The position numbers and the translations under genes were made by a program. A stretch of 64,000 nt of DNA, from positions 559,394,374 through 559,458,373 of the forward strand of contig CM077115.1 of assembly GCA_039619475.1 (NCBI GenBank), read 5' to 3'. The notes under the pieces are model-generated. The model ran no database searches. It had not been told where the DNA came from and was given only the letters and a program-made list of their open reading frames with translations. This DNA comes from Icerya purchasi (Eukaryota; Arthropoda; Insecta; Hemiptera; Monophlebidae). Shown here piece after piece: positions 48,191 through 58,769 of this stretch (within the stretch, counting starts at the first letter, position 1; every line of letters starts with the position of its first letter).

Positions 48191-49696
48191 AAACGTTCCC
48201 GCTGCTAAGTATTGCGTTTCAGTTTGTTGTGTATTCGTAATTATATTTCAATACTTTGTAATGCTGACAAGCAGGTTAATAAACATCCTCTCTGAGTATT
48301 CATGTTGCTAATAATTAACACGGGAAATAAATTATTCCGAGGGGGTGGATTATAAATGTAGGAATTTGAAGAGAGTTATACAGAGCTATTTAATATTTAG
48401 AGCTTTTGATTACTAACCCTATTATTATATACCGCTGTACGAAATCATCATTTTTATCATCCAGTGAATTGCGCCTAATAAATGCACCTGCGATCGTTAA
48501 CAAAAAGAAAAATACTTCCTCAGAATATTCCGGACAATAATTAACAATTAATAAATATTTGAATATTCGCAACAACAATGAAATTCGCAGGCGCCAGTAA
48601 TAGCGAGAATATTATTTTGCATTAGCAGTAATTTTAACATTCACGAATGCGAGAAATACTTGAAGTTGTGTACGCGCACCTTTTATTTAACCGCTATCAC
48701 TTTTCTACTGGAACTTCTAATATAACTTTAATTGTAATACTTTTAAAAGGTATTCTCGACGATTTTCCAAAAATAGAATTTCATTTATGCAAAGAAAAAT
48801 AAAAGAAAAACGGAAATAAACATTTAAGGATTTTCTTTTTTTCCCCCATATATAGTCTACGCTTTTATGTTTTATAATAGCGTCGTTAAATAGGAGCAGA
48901 AGAAAAAGTTTCAAATTAAATTCTTTCAAACGATTAATCGACCGCGGAAGCTCCCTTACGAGAGGTGTGCACGTGTGTGTAGCAAATAATTTTCGGAATG
49001 ATACATTGCAAATATAGCCGCGACACTTGCGAAAGTTCAGCTTAACGCGTCTGATGTATTGCGAAATATCAACAATTTTTTAAAAAAAAGAAAAAGTTGA
49101 ATAAACGCGGTTCAAATTTTTTCAGTTTAAAGAAATGAAATTATCGCGCGTTGAAAAATAAATTTAAATAGGTGTTTTTTGTATTTTTTACTATCTATAA
49201 AGGAAAATTAATAAAGACTGCGAAATATACTTTTATCTTTTTTTTTTCTTTTATTGGTGGCAACAAAATATACATTAATGTATATCGCATTCCCCCCGGA
49301 TATGTTGATAATAGTTTTCCTACAATTTATTCGATTATTATCAGTTTTCAGTTCGGCGGGATACCCTTAAATTATATCGATATAACGCATATTTTTTTTC
49401 TTTTTATTGGTGAGCGCGCAAAATGTTTCGAACAGTTGTGAGCTATATTAGAGAGATTGAGAAAATCAAGGAAGCTAACAAAGGAACTGTAGTCGGAAAG
49501 AGGAGTGCAAGGATGGTGTGGACACCATAAAGAGTGTAGAGAGGCCAAGGTTTAGAAGATTGGACGGCCGCACATTCTTTAAGGAAATAAGGGGACATTC
49601 GAATAACGATATATTCACATTGCTACTCCGTTTACAAGAACTGCGGAAGAAAGAGACAATTTCCGTAATGTGTTATCTTTTCGAACGTGAAATTAA
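48191..49696. other. AT-rich non-coding DNA
   Basis: The segment 49.45-49.70 kb is less AT-rich and has a 61-codon frame (VERPRFRRLDGRTFFKEIRG). I do not recognise it; it may be 5' debris of the transposon that follows. Confidence 0.4.
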
Positions 49697-50479
49697 GGGG
49701 TAACAACACCGCCGTAAATTTTTTGAACAATCGATTTTTTTTTTTTTTTTTTTCTGGTTAAAAAATATACTTTGAACATTCCTGAATACGAGGCAACATG
49801 TTTTTTACAATGGAAAAAAAAGTAATTTCCTTAAAATTTCGCGCTCACTGCCGAGCGCGGCAGGTTGCTCCAAAATGCCTACGACTTTATGTAAATATTT
49901 GTTCAAATGATAATGTTTTGCTTTTCGATTTGTAACTTCCCTAATGCATTAATAAATGTTAATGCAAGGTATTTATGTTAAGTTACAAAACTGTTCAAAA
50001 CAAAAGTAGGTCAGTATTAAGTGCATGTATAAGGGGCTAAACACATAGTGACGTAACGAGAAGAGTTGCGGTATAAGTAAACGAACTTAACCAAAAAAGA
50101 GGAGTATAGCGTCGATTGGATAATGTTGACACATCGTGAAGTCTGGAACATAACGAAGAGGAAACGGTGAAGCGTTTCAGACAGCGCAGTAGTATTCTCG
50201 GTCGATAGATATAAATTAAACATGTAAGAAAAATGATTAGATGAACATTTCTTCCAAGAATATGGGCGATTATTTATCGGATTTTAGGGATTTTTTCTCA
50301 TATGGTAAAAAGTGTCGCGGTATGTGATAGAACTGATAATCTAGTTGTGGTATGTGAAGAAAAAGTGGAATGGAATAGAAACAATGCAGAGACGAAAACA
50401 AATCAATCTGAATTCTCTCCACTTTGCGCGCCAATGAAATAATTTTTGACGCGTCCATCGCTTTTCAGAAATTCGATGG

Positions 50480-51480
50480 TTTAAAATCGTATATATGTTG
50501 CAGTAAAGTCAAAGTACTATAAAGCTTGCGAACACTGAAAAAATAAATTAGACTAATATCGCAATATGAATGCTGGTATGAAGATGAATGTCCAGCGAAC
50601 TACGAAGGCTCATCTCGTAAGATGGAGGTGTTGTCGAGATGTTTGAACGCTCCGAAAATTCGCACGGCCTGAAATACGCAAACTACATCGGTGATGGCGA
50701 CAGCAAAACTTTTAAAGGCATAATGTATGAAAATTTTAAAATAAACAAATATGGGTGCATTGATAATGTTTGCAAAAAAGGGGTACTCGATTGAGAAAAT
50801 AGAAAAGAAAACAATGAAAGGTCTCGGAGGAAAAGGCAAATTAATTGATCAGTTATTAATTTACTATGGCTTGGCGATACATCGGAATTCGAACTCCTTG
50901 GAAAATATGAAGAACCAAATTTGGGCGACCTTATTTCATAAAATATCAAGCGACGGAAATCCGCAACACGAGGAGAAGTGCTCAGAGTCTTGGTGAGACT
51001 GGAAGAAGGCGCAAACAGCGGGTTCTTTGGATAACTTTCGTCATAAGAAGCCGCTTCCTAAGGAAATGTTTTTGTAGTGATCAAGCCGATTTATGAGCAC
51101 CTGAGCCGAGATGATTTGCTAACCCGTTCGTTTTTTCGGATAGTAAGAAAAGTTTCAATGCTACGGTTTGGAATTTATCTCGAAAATCTCATTCAAGCGG
51201 CAAAAGTCTTGAATATAGCGGCTGATATTGCTGTGTGCAATTTTAACAAAGGTCTCTCATGAATATTCTACCAAACATGCAAGTTTTACAGATGGAGATA
51301 TTGTTGTGGCCTTCAGTCATACAATTTTTCCCTTGAAGCTAATACTAAGCGGATCATCGAACACGCCGAATAGTCTATGACAGATGCGGCAAAAGGCTCT
51401 ATCAAAAAATCATCGAGGAGAGAAAATAAGGAAAAATATGTAAATCTACAAGGACAGCAGGTGTTAATGGTAAAAATGTT
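50480..51480 (+). pseudogene. Mutator-like transposase remnant
   Basis: Across frames the order of a Mutator-like transposase (the type Pfam calls Mutator-like transposase domain) can be read. YYKACEH is at about 50517. ECPANYEGSSRKMEV is at about 50589-50633. MFERSENSHGLKYANYIGDG then DSKTFKGIMYENF is at about 50639-50733, where G-D-G-D-S holds a conserved catalytic Asp. KGLGGKGKLIDQLLIYYGLA then NSNSLENMKNQIWATLFHKI is at about 50818-50950. IKPIYEHLSRDDLLTR is at 51080-51127. IAADIAVCNFNKGLS is at 51218-51262, and YNFSLEANTKRI then SMTDAAKGSIKKSSRRENKE is at 51322-51430. At least four frameshifts and several stops (including TGA for the W of the E-H-W motif and TAG before S-M-T-D) kill it. 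The N-x-E-S-F-N segment expected between 51127 and 51218 is missing or scrambled. Confidence 0.88.
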
Positions 51481-51840
51481 TCAAAAATCGAATTTTTCAT
51501 TTTTACATATCTATAAAACACATTTTAAAACTTTAAAGGCGTTTTTCTTTAAATTTTTCGAAACGGCATCACGCAGCATAACTCGAACAGTTTTCATTTT
51601 TTTCATTCGAAATGTTAACTATATATACCTTTAAAATAGCATTTCAGAAATACGCGCCGGTTTTTTCAAAAGTTAATTTGAACATTCGAGTTATTAACAA
51701 ATAATTGGCCTTTTTTTTTCGGTCGAAAATTGAACTGTTTAAACAAATGCGAGTCGTCAATCGTAGAAAAATCGATATATTTCCCAAATGCCGTATGTAT
51801 TTCTCTAGCTATTAGAGATTAAGTAGAACTTTTTTAATTT

Positions 51841-51910
51841 TTCCTAAATTAAAATTTGCACCTGCTACAGTGCGTGCCGCAGGGCGCCTCAAAATCAGCA
51901 TGCCTTACGA
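51841..51910 (+). repeat. Segment similar to 49823-49884, same orientation
   Basis: TTAAAATTT, then a C/G-rich block ending GCAGG, then CTCAAAA and ATGCCTTACGA, in the same order as TTAAAATTT...GGCAGG...CTCCAAAATGCCTACGA at 49831-49883. Similarity is roughly two thirds. It suggests two copies of one non-coding module flank the transposase remnant. Confidence 0.4.
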
Positions 51911-51956
51911 GAATGGCACGGAAGTCGCCAGTTTATAGTATTGTTTTTGACGAAAA

Positions 51957-52041
51957 CTTTTTGTTGCTTAATCCCCTACCTTGAATAGTTCTCTTTCTTC
52001 CATCGAAAAAATACCAAAAAAAAAAAAAAAAAAAAAAAAAA
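51957..52041 (+). repeat. Repeat module ending in A26 (copy 1)
   Basis: TTTTTGTTGCTTAATCCCCT, ACCTTGAATA, then TTCTCTTTCTTCCATCG and AAAAAAT, followed by a long A-run. It is shared with 54485-54570. Confidence 0.85.
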
Positions 52042-54484
52042 GGATTTTTTTTTAAACTTCTATAGTATGGTGTAACCCTAGTACTTTGTAACAAAGTTAA
52101 AACATTTTTTGGTACGAAATAATTCCGATGTGAAACATGTTGCTGTGCTAAAAGTTGCGAATGTTTAAGAAAAATCCGAAAGATGTTATTATAATAAGAC
52201 CGGCCGTAAATGTAACAAATAGATTATCACTGGTCTGTATGTAACAATCCGGCCGGTATGCGAAAGAAAATAATTATGAATCACCTTTTCCTCTTCGAGA
52301 ATTAAAATACGTTTTCGAAATGGCGTCTAATGAAAAAGTTGTTGCGCATATTACGTCGCAAGATGAACGAGTAGAAGAAGAATGTCTATCAGTTAAATTC
52401 GCAGGTTTTGATCAGATTTACTCACGCATCACTAACTTTTCAGAGATAAATCTATGGAGCCATGCGTAAACGAGCAAACACCGTGGCCATATTTTAAGAC
52501 ATCAAAATAACCCAAAAAACATGCTGGAAAAAAATAGTAATATTCCGTGCGCACTTTGTATCCTAGAGTGTTAATGACAATTACAAACTTACGTTTAATT
52601 GCTATTTTCTGGAGCGGAATTATTAATTTCATCAATTTACACTTCATTAATCATAATTAATGGGATAATTATAATGCGTTACATTACGAAGTTTGACAAG
52701 ATTTACGGACGATCGCACGATAATACGAATTAAATAAGCGGATAATGATCATTATTTTAATATTCCACAGTGATGCTCGTCTATATGAAGAAATAAAAAG
52801 TAATACTTAAATAATACGCAAAAGAAATAATCAAAACAAACATCTACCGCACATTATAAGTATGTACTAATTTTAAAATGCTAAACTCTCATTTTTCTCG
52901 GATATTTAAATACTAGACTGTTATTAATGGATTATGTTGAATCTTGATGAAGAAATAATGAAATATCCGCTAACCACACTTCATAACGATCAAAATTATG
53001 ATTATTCGAAATAGTCGCAGCCATCACCTTTGTAATTAGTACCACGGAAGTATGTGATTAATTCTAGTTCGCATTAGATATTTTATGTAATCTTGTAATT
53101 GTAGCCAATTATGAAATGCCGATGCCCAGTTCAGAGGTTTCTTTTATTACTTTCCATTTTGAACGATCGTTTGCGCGGAAACTGAAACATTTTTTTTTGC
53201 TATTTTACATCACAGTACGGCAGATGGGAAGTATATGGAATCGGAGAAACTTCTACATTTATAGCATTTTTGGAGATTTCTAATTGAATATAATTAGACA
53301 ATCAAATGAGTTCATCGATTCCATACAGCTTGAAAGAAGATCTTTTGTTCGAAATCAGGTTGAAAAAAACAACTTATTCTTTTGCTTTTCCCACATACAT
53401 TATTCAAGAATCCTAAAATACTATTGAAAACCAAAATCGTGTTTATTATAAACAATTGTTTTGCGGCATCAGAAAATTCAACTAACTGGAAGAGCTTAAT
53501 GAAAATGATAAAAATAGCGGTAATGAAAAGCCCATTCAAGATGGAAAATCCTAATGGACGGACACATATTCTAATTATACGTATTGTGTCTTCCATTTAG
53601 CTCTGAATAAAAAAAGAATAAATTGAAAGGGAATGACAATATGACTTTAGGAAATGTCTTGAAATCAGTCTTGGAAGAGCCAAGGCGAAATTGAGCGAGG
53701 TGACTTTCAAGAATAACATGAAACAAACGATCAGTCAGCAGTTCTTCTTCTTCATTCTAAAGACTTAGCCTTGTCGGTGCCGATTTTAATTTCCATTCCT
53801 CTCTTTCCATTGTCATCCTCTTCATATTTGTTGCAACCAGCTATTTCGATCATTTAGCGTCATATTGGAAAATGAAAACGTTCTTCGCGGGCCAGGAATT
53901 ACAAATGTGTACCGATCACAGTGAACAAATGAGCGCCGAGTAATCCCCATTAATAAGAAATAAATGAACGGGGAATATTCGTTGATTTTTTGGAAATAAT
54001 CCAAAAACTAAAAAAATAAAAAAAAAAAATGAAGGAATATTTAACGCGGACCGTTAAAAGAAAACATGCGCCATGGTCAATCTATTCATAATTGTATGAC
54101 AGAGTGTCAGACTTTAAAAAGCGACTCGTGAATTATCGTTTTCTACTTCATTATCAGTGAATCAACCAAAAAACTTCTTTATCGGTGGAAGATACAGGGA
54201 AAACATGTGAAAATTAATAGAAACGAATACGGGGGTGTCCTTATAAGTTTGATTACCTAAACACCACTGATGCATCAATTAAAGATACTTTCAAAGAGCT
54301 TAAATCAAAATCAGAGGTAGGCAGTTTTTCGCGATCGCTTATAAACTCCTTTCGGAAGAAGTTAACAAAGACGATCGAGTACATTTGAAAGAACAACATG
54401 CTTCACCAAGATAGCGGAAAAACTCTGGATAGATTGAATAATGATAGAAAGTGTCGCCGTAAAATTATATCTCTAGAGTGCTAA
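52042..54484. other. AT-rich non-coding DNA
   Basis: No gene recognised. 54.05-54.48 kb is less AT-rich and may be the body of the element whose end is at 54485-54570, but it shows no protein motif I know. Confidence 0.45.
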
Positions 54485-54570
54485 TTTTTTGTTGCTTAAT
54501 CCCTACCTTGAATATTAATTTTCTATTTCTCTTTCTTCCATCGAAAAAATCAAAAAAAAACAAAAAAAAC
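54485..54570 (+). repeat. Repeat module ending in A-rich tail (copy 2)
   Basis: TTTTTTGTTGCTTAATCCCT, ACCTTGAATA, a 12-bp insertion relative to copy 1, then TTCTCTTTCTTCCATCG, AAAAAAT and A-runs. Over the shared part it is nearly identical to 51957-52041, 2.5 kb upstream, so the two insertions or duplicates are relatively recent. Confidence 0.85.
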
Positions 54571-55980
54571 CGTATATTTCAGGAAAAATAGCAAAAAACA
54601 AAGATACCTTCGAAAGAAAAAATTTACACTCCCTAAATAAGTGACGAGACAATAGTGGGTATCAAAAAAGAAATTATTCGAGTATTTTTATTTTTATTTG
54701 GTGTGTGAAAATTTTGAAAGTTACAGATTTTCTAAAGGGATCGAGCGAACTGAATAAATACGAATTTATCACTCGACATACACGAATCACTAAGATTGAT
54801 AATTTAACATAAAACCCCCTTAATCTTGTTCTAATGTGTCCTTCAGATATGACTGTTCCGTGTTTGTATTAAGAATTTACTCTACGCGCCCAACCCGCTG
54901 TCGTTGATTAGGAACAACCTCAGAGAAATATTGTCGATAGAATCGGATAGAGATTATGAAGATACAATAAATTCAATAAGAAAAATGGTAGTTAAAAATT
55001 TTACGCTTAATTTTTTTCTAATTGTTTCTCGTTTCATAGTATTTCGTATATATTTTCGAATATAGTTTTTCTCAATTTTTTTTCTTTCTTTTTCTAATAT
55101 TAAAATCGTTTTAATATCTTCTTATACATTCTAAATTTATTGAGCATCGCATTATCGAATTTTTATTTGTGTCAATGAAAAATTGGTAAATTACATGTAG
55201 TATATAAAAGTGTAATTTACTTTCTATTTGTGTCGACGCAATTTTTCGGGTAATGATTTCCGTGTTTTAATTAATCTTTTGGTATTAAAAATTCGTTGCT
55301 GTATCTTTAACTCTGGTTACAATATCAGGCTGTGGCTCCGAGATTAAATTCAGCGGGGGAAATAATTGCCTACATACGAGGAAATTTATTAAAAATAAAA
55401 AGTGTTTCGTAAGAACTACGAATGGCGAGGGAAAATGCCGAATCAATTTCGGAAGGGCGGCATAGTCCAGATTTACTGCTCTTATGAAAATACGCAGGTT
55501 GGACGGTGAAAAAAGGGAACTCAGAGTGTCTTAATTTTTTACTGTTTTTCCAATTTTTTGGATTTTTTTTCTCCCCGTTTTTACTTACTCGTTTATAAAT
55601 AAATTCGTTCATTGCGAAAAAAAGAAAAAAAAAAAGATACCGGGACTCATACACTAATAATATACCGCAGAGGAATGTCTACAGTCCGGGGATTTGGACG
55701 ATATGTTTGTCAGTTAATGACAAAAGCAACATTTGAAATCGCGAGTAAATATTAATAATTGTAATTAATAAAATTATAATGCATAATTGCAAATTAATCT
55801 AATTTATCGAAAATATCGAATAGACTATTCATCAAGAGGTACACGGTCGATCACGCGAACAAATTAATTAATTTCCACTTCTCCGTTTAACAGTGGGGTA
55901 ACCCTGCCGGTCTGTGGATAATAACAAGATGAACTTGACAAAAATATAACAACGCTTCATCTTAAAATGAAATCAATAAA

Positions 55981-56012
<32 letters not shown>

Positions 56013-56744
56013 ATCTTCGATTATTTTTTTAATTTCATATTTTTCTGCTGAATTTGACGATTGTCTGTTCTAATAATTGAATAAAATAAAAATTATCGTC
56101 GGGGTTATGTGGAACTTTTTACCAACCCTTTTTCTAACTGGCGGAAAAAAAAAGATGGTTTATTTTTAAAAAAATAAATTTTGATACTAGGCATATATAA
56201 TTCCACATAGAGAGTTTAAACATCAGATGGGAATAATGGTTTTTGGTGTATCGTGTGTGCCGTAATAAAATCACTGTATGGTAGGTTTATTTTTTTCATT
56301 TATTTAATTTATTTTATTTTTCAACCAAAAACATATTTTCGTACAGCAATATCACAATTATTTAAACTATTATATTTAAATACTAAAGTATCTCGTTATA
56401 TTTATGTAATCGTCCGTACCGATTACTACTTGAAATCTCCATAAGAAGAAATTCCATTTCATGAACGGCAAACTGACCGTAATTATTCGTTGTAATTATT
56501 ATTTATTACGATTAATTCGAATACAATAATCGATTACCGGATAGTCGCAATCGCGAAAACCCCTGTTTTATTATTTTTTTTTATTTTTGTAATTAATTAT
56601 CATAAATGATTACGACTAAAACTGCGATTATACGCGATCTTGCAATCGTCGTAGCTAATTCTGAAATGCTCAACTCTGTTCTAATAGTATAACTCTGACT
56701 TGATTTGGTGAGAAAAAATAAATTATTGTAATTCATTAAATATA
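54571..56744. other. AT-rich non-coding DNA with (AG)n
   Basis: (AG)n microsatellite, about 14 units, at 55983-56010. No gene is supported. Confidence 0.5.
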
Positions 56745-56910
56745 TTTACAAGTTGCCTTCTTCCCTTCCTCTCATCCTTAAAGACAACTCCTCTTCACTG
56801 CCCAACTTAATTCCTTTTCTTCATAAGTCCGGACTCTACTTACTAATCTAAATCTCCTTTTCCTCCCGCGCCACTAGCCATAATTGCTGCGGATGCCACG
56901 TAAATCTAAT

Positions 56911-56950
<40 letters not shown>

Positions 56951-56955
56951 TAATA
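56745..56955 (+). mobile_element. LINE 3' end with (TAA)n tail
   Basis: ACTAATCTAAATCTCCTTTT ... GCCACTAGCCATAATTGCTG ... ATGCCACGTAAATCTAATTT aligns base for base with the end of the LINE fragment at 19.74-19.82 kb (CGCTAATCTAAACATCCTTC ... ATGACACGTAAATCAAATTT). The tail is (TAA)n, 56911-56955. Upstream coding similarity in 56745-56840 is weak, so the element is either very truncated or decayed. Confidence 0.6.
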
Positions 56956-58769
56956 TAAGAAGTTAATTTTTTCATTAAAAAAAGAAGAAATATTACCAAA
57001 ACAAAATAGCATTAAATAGCATGAAAGTAATACCAGTTTATACTCTTTTATTTCCATGAAAACTGACTTACACGCATTAAAAAGAAATAAAAAACAAAAA
57101 CCGCTCAATTTAAATACCGGAATAATTAAAATCGGTTAAATTTACGAAATAATTCAGTCTAATGATGTAAATTTAAAAATTTCGCAATGCCCTTTCTGTT
57201 AGCTTTAGTTGGTACAAATAAATATATGTTCAATTTAGAAGTCATTTAAAATTCGTTCGCCGGGTTGATCCAGTAATAGCAGCCTAGAAATCGATCAAAC
57301 CACATTATCTCGGAGCAATAGCGTGAATCTCAAGTTTGTCTCTCTATTTGTGTATCTGGTATAGCAGGGAAAGTGATGCAACATCAAAACGGTGTCGAGT
57401 GACACATGTTGAGACCAAGACCGCGTTAGAGGAAACAAAATAACGCAATATTCGTGCAACTGAACGAACTCGGAGATGATATGAGTGAAATTATAATATT
57501 TACATATTTTTAAAAATTAATGCGGTTCTCTATCGACCATTAAGTAAGGGAGATTCCTTTTATATAGGTCACTTGCTTTGATACTCACGTTCGCCTGCAT
57601 GAACCTAGGAATATGATCGGATGAGCTTCGAACATCAAACCCCCAGTTTGTGTGATAGTCGAGCGTTTCAACTACTACTAGAATACTAAAATTTCCCTCT
57701 TTGTATGAAATTTTTATTTTTGTTTTAAACTCCGTTTTGAAAATTAATCAAAAAAAAAAAAAAAAAAAAAAAAAACACGGTTTGCGTATTCTACGTTATT
57801 TACCCATTCTTGTTTGTTTTTTTTGAGACTACATTAAATGTTGATTACCTCATAATAGGCTTAAACACAACGCACGTAACCAGTAATAGTGATGCGCCCC
57901 CCCCGCCCCTATAGGATAATTAAAAGTTACGATGACTCTCGCTCGGTAGTGGATCGGATACTTTAAAAATTCGGAATCGTTGTATTTTTCGGTTACTTCT
58001 TGAAAAGAGTAAAGGTGTTACTAATGAACTGTGGTGATCGAGACCATACGAAATATTATAATCTCACGGGTCTCATGTGAAAACAATTTACAACGAGTAC
58101 CGCGTGTTATTCTACCCATTACAGCGTCACTTACGTTCATGAAAATATTTTATTACAGCTTCGCTTCTTTTTTTAAATTCAGCTGTCGCGTTTTCTACAC
58201 AGTTCTAGAGAGTTAATGCGCATAACGAGAGAATCTTTTTTCGCGAAAAACAGGAATTTCTGCCGGAAAACTGTTATAGTTTGATCATTTTTTATTTATA
58301 TCTCTGGTGAACGGACACCTAGCTAACCCGACTTTGCGCATAAATAGATGGAGCTCGTTTTATGTTTTTCACCATTACTGATTTCAATATTTACATGTGA
58401 TTAGTTATAACGCGTAGTGTAAAAAATAACATTTTTCGACATTGTTGTAAATATATTTCCGACTTCGCGAGAGATATATGTACAAAAACAGAACAGCGCG
58501 TTGGTTAATGTCGCACCAGAAAGAAGGTTTTCTTTCTCTTTATGATGAACAACGAAAAAAATCATCACGTCTTATCAGCCGAAGCGGTAGCCGCGATATC
58601 TTGCCGCCGGGGAGAATTAGTCGAGAATCGCACGCGTAGAAGAGGTATAATGACTGGTTATTTCAGTGTTAGGGGAAGGCCAAACATAAACATGTATAAA
58701 GGTATATAATATTATTAAGAACTTAAATTTTCCGGAAAAATCCCTGTAATTGTGTGCCAAAGATTGTGT
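56956..58769. other. AT-rich non-coding DNA
   Basis: A26 at 57750-57775 and C8 at 57897-57904. No gene is supported. TTTATT at about 58291 would be an AATAAA on the minus strand, about 480 bp beyond the stop of the ORF that follows. Confidence 0.5.

Larger units (their letters stand above)
49698..52077 (+). mobile_element. Proposed extent of a Mutator-like DNA transposon
   Basis: The left end GGGTAACAACACCGCCGTAA (49698) and the inverted right end, GGGTTACACCATACTATAG read on the minus strand from 52077, are similar enough to be decayed terminal inverted repeats. They flank the transposase remnant at 50.48-51.48 kb in the expected way. Matching 8-10-bp target duplications were not found, and a homopolymer insertion (A26 at 52016-52041) lies near the right end. 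The termini are therefore a proposal; the transposase itself is certain. Confidence 0.35.

Noticed and set aside
57262..57285. CCGGGTTGATCCAGTAATAGC resembles the 5' end of 18S rRNA
   Set aside because: Similarity stops after about 15 bases and the conserved sequence that should follow is absent.
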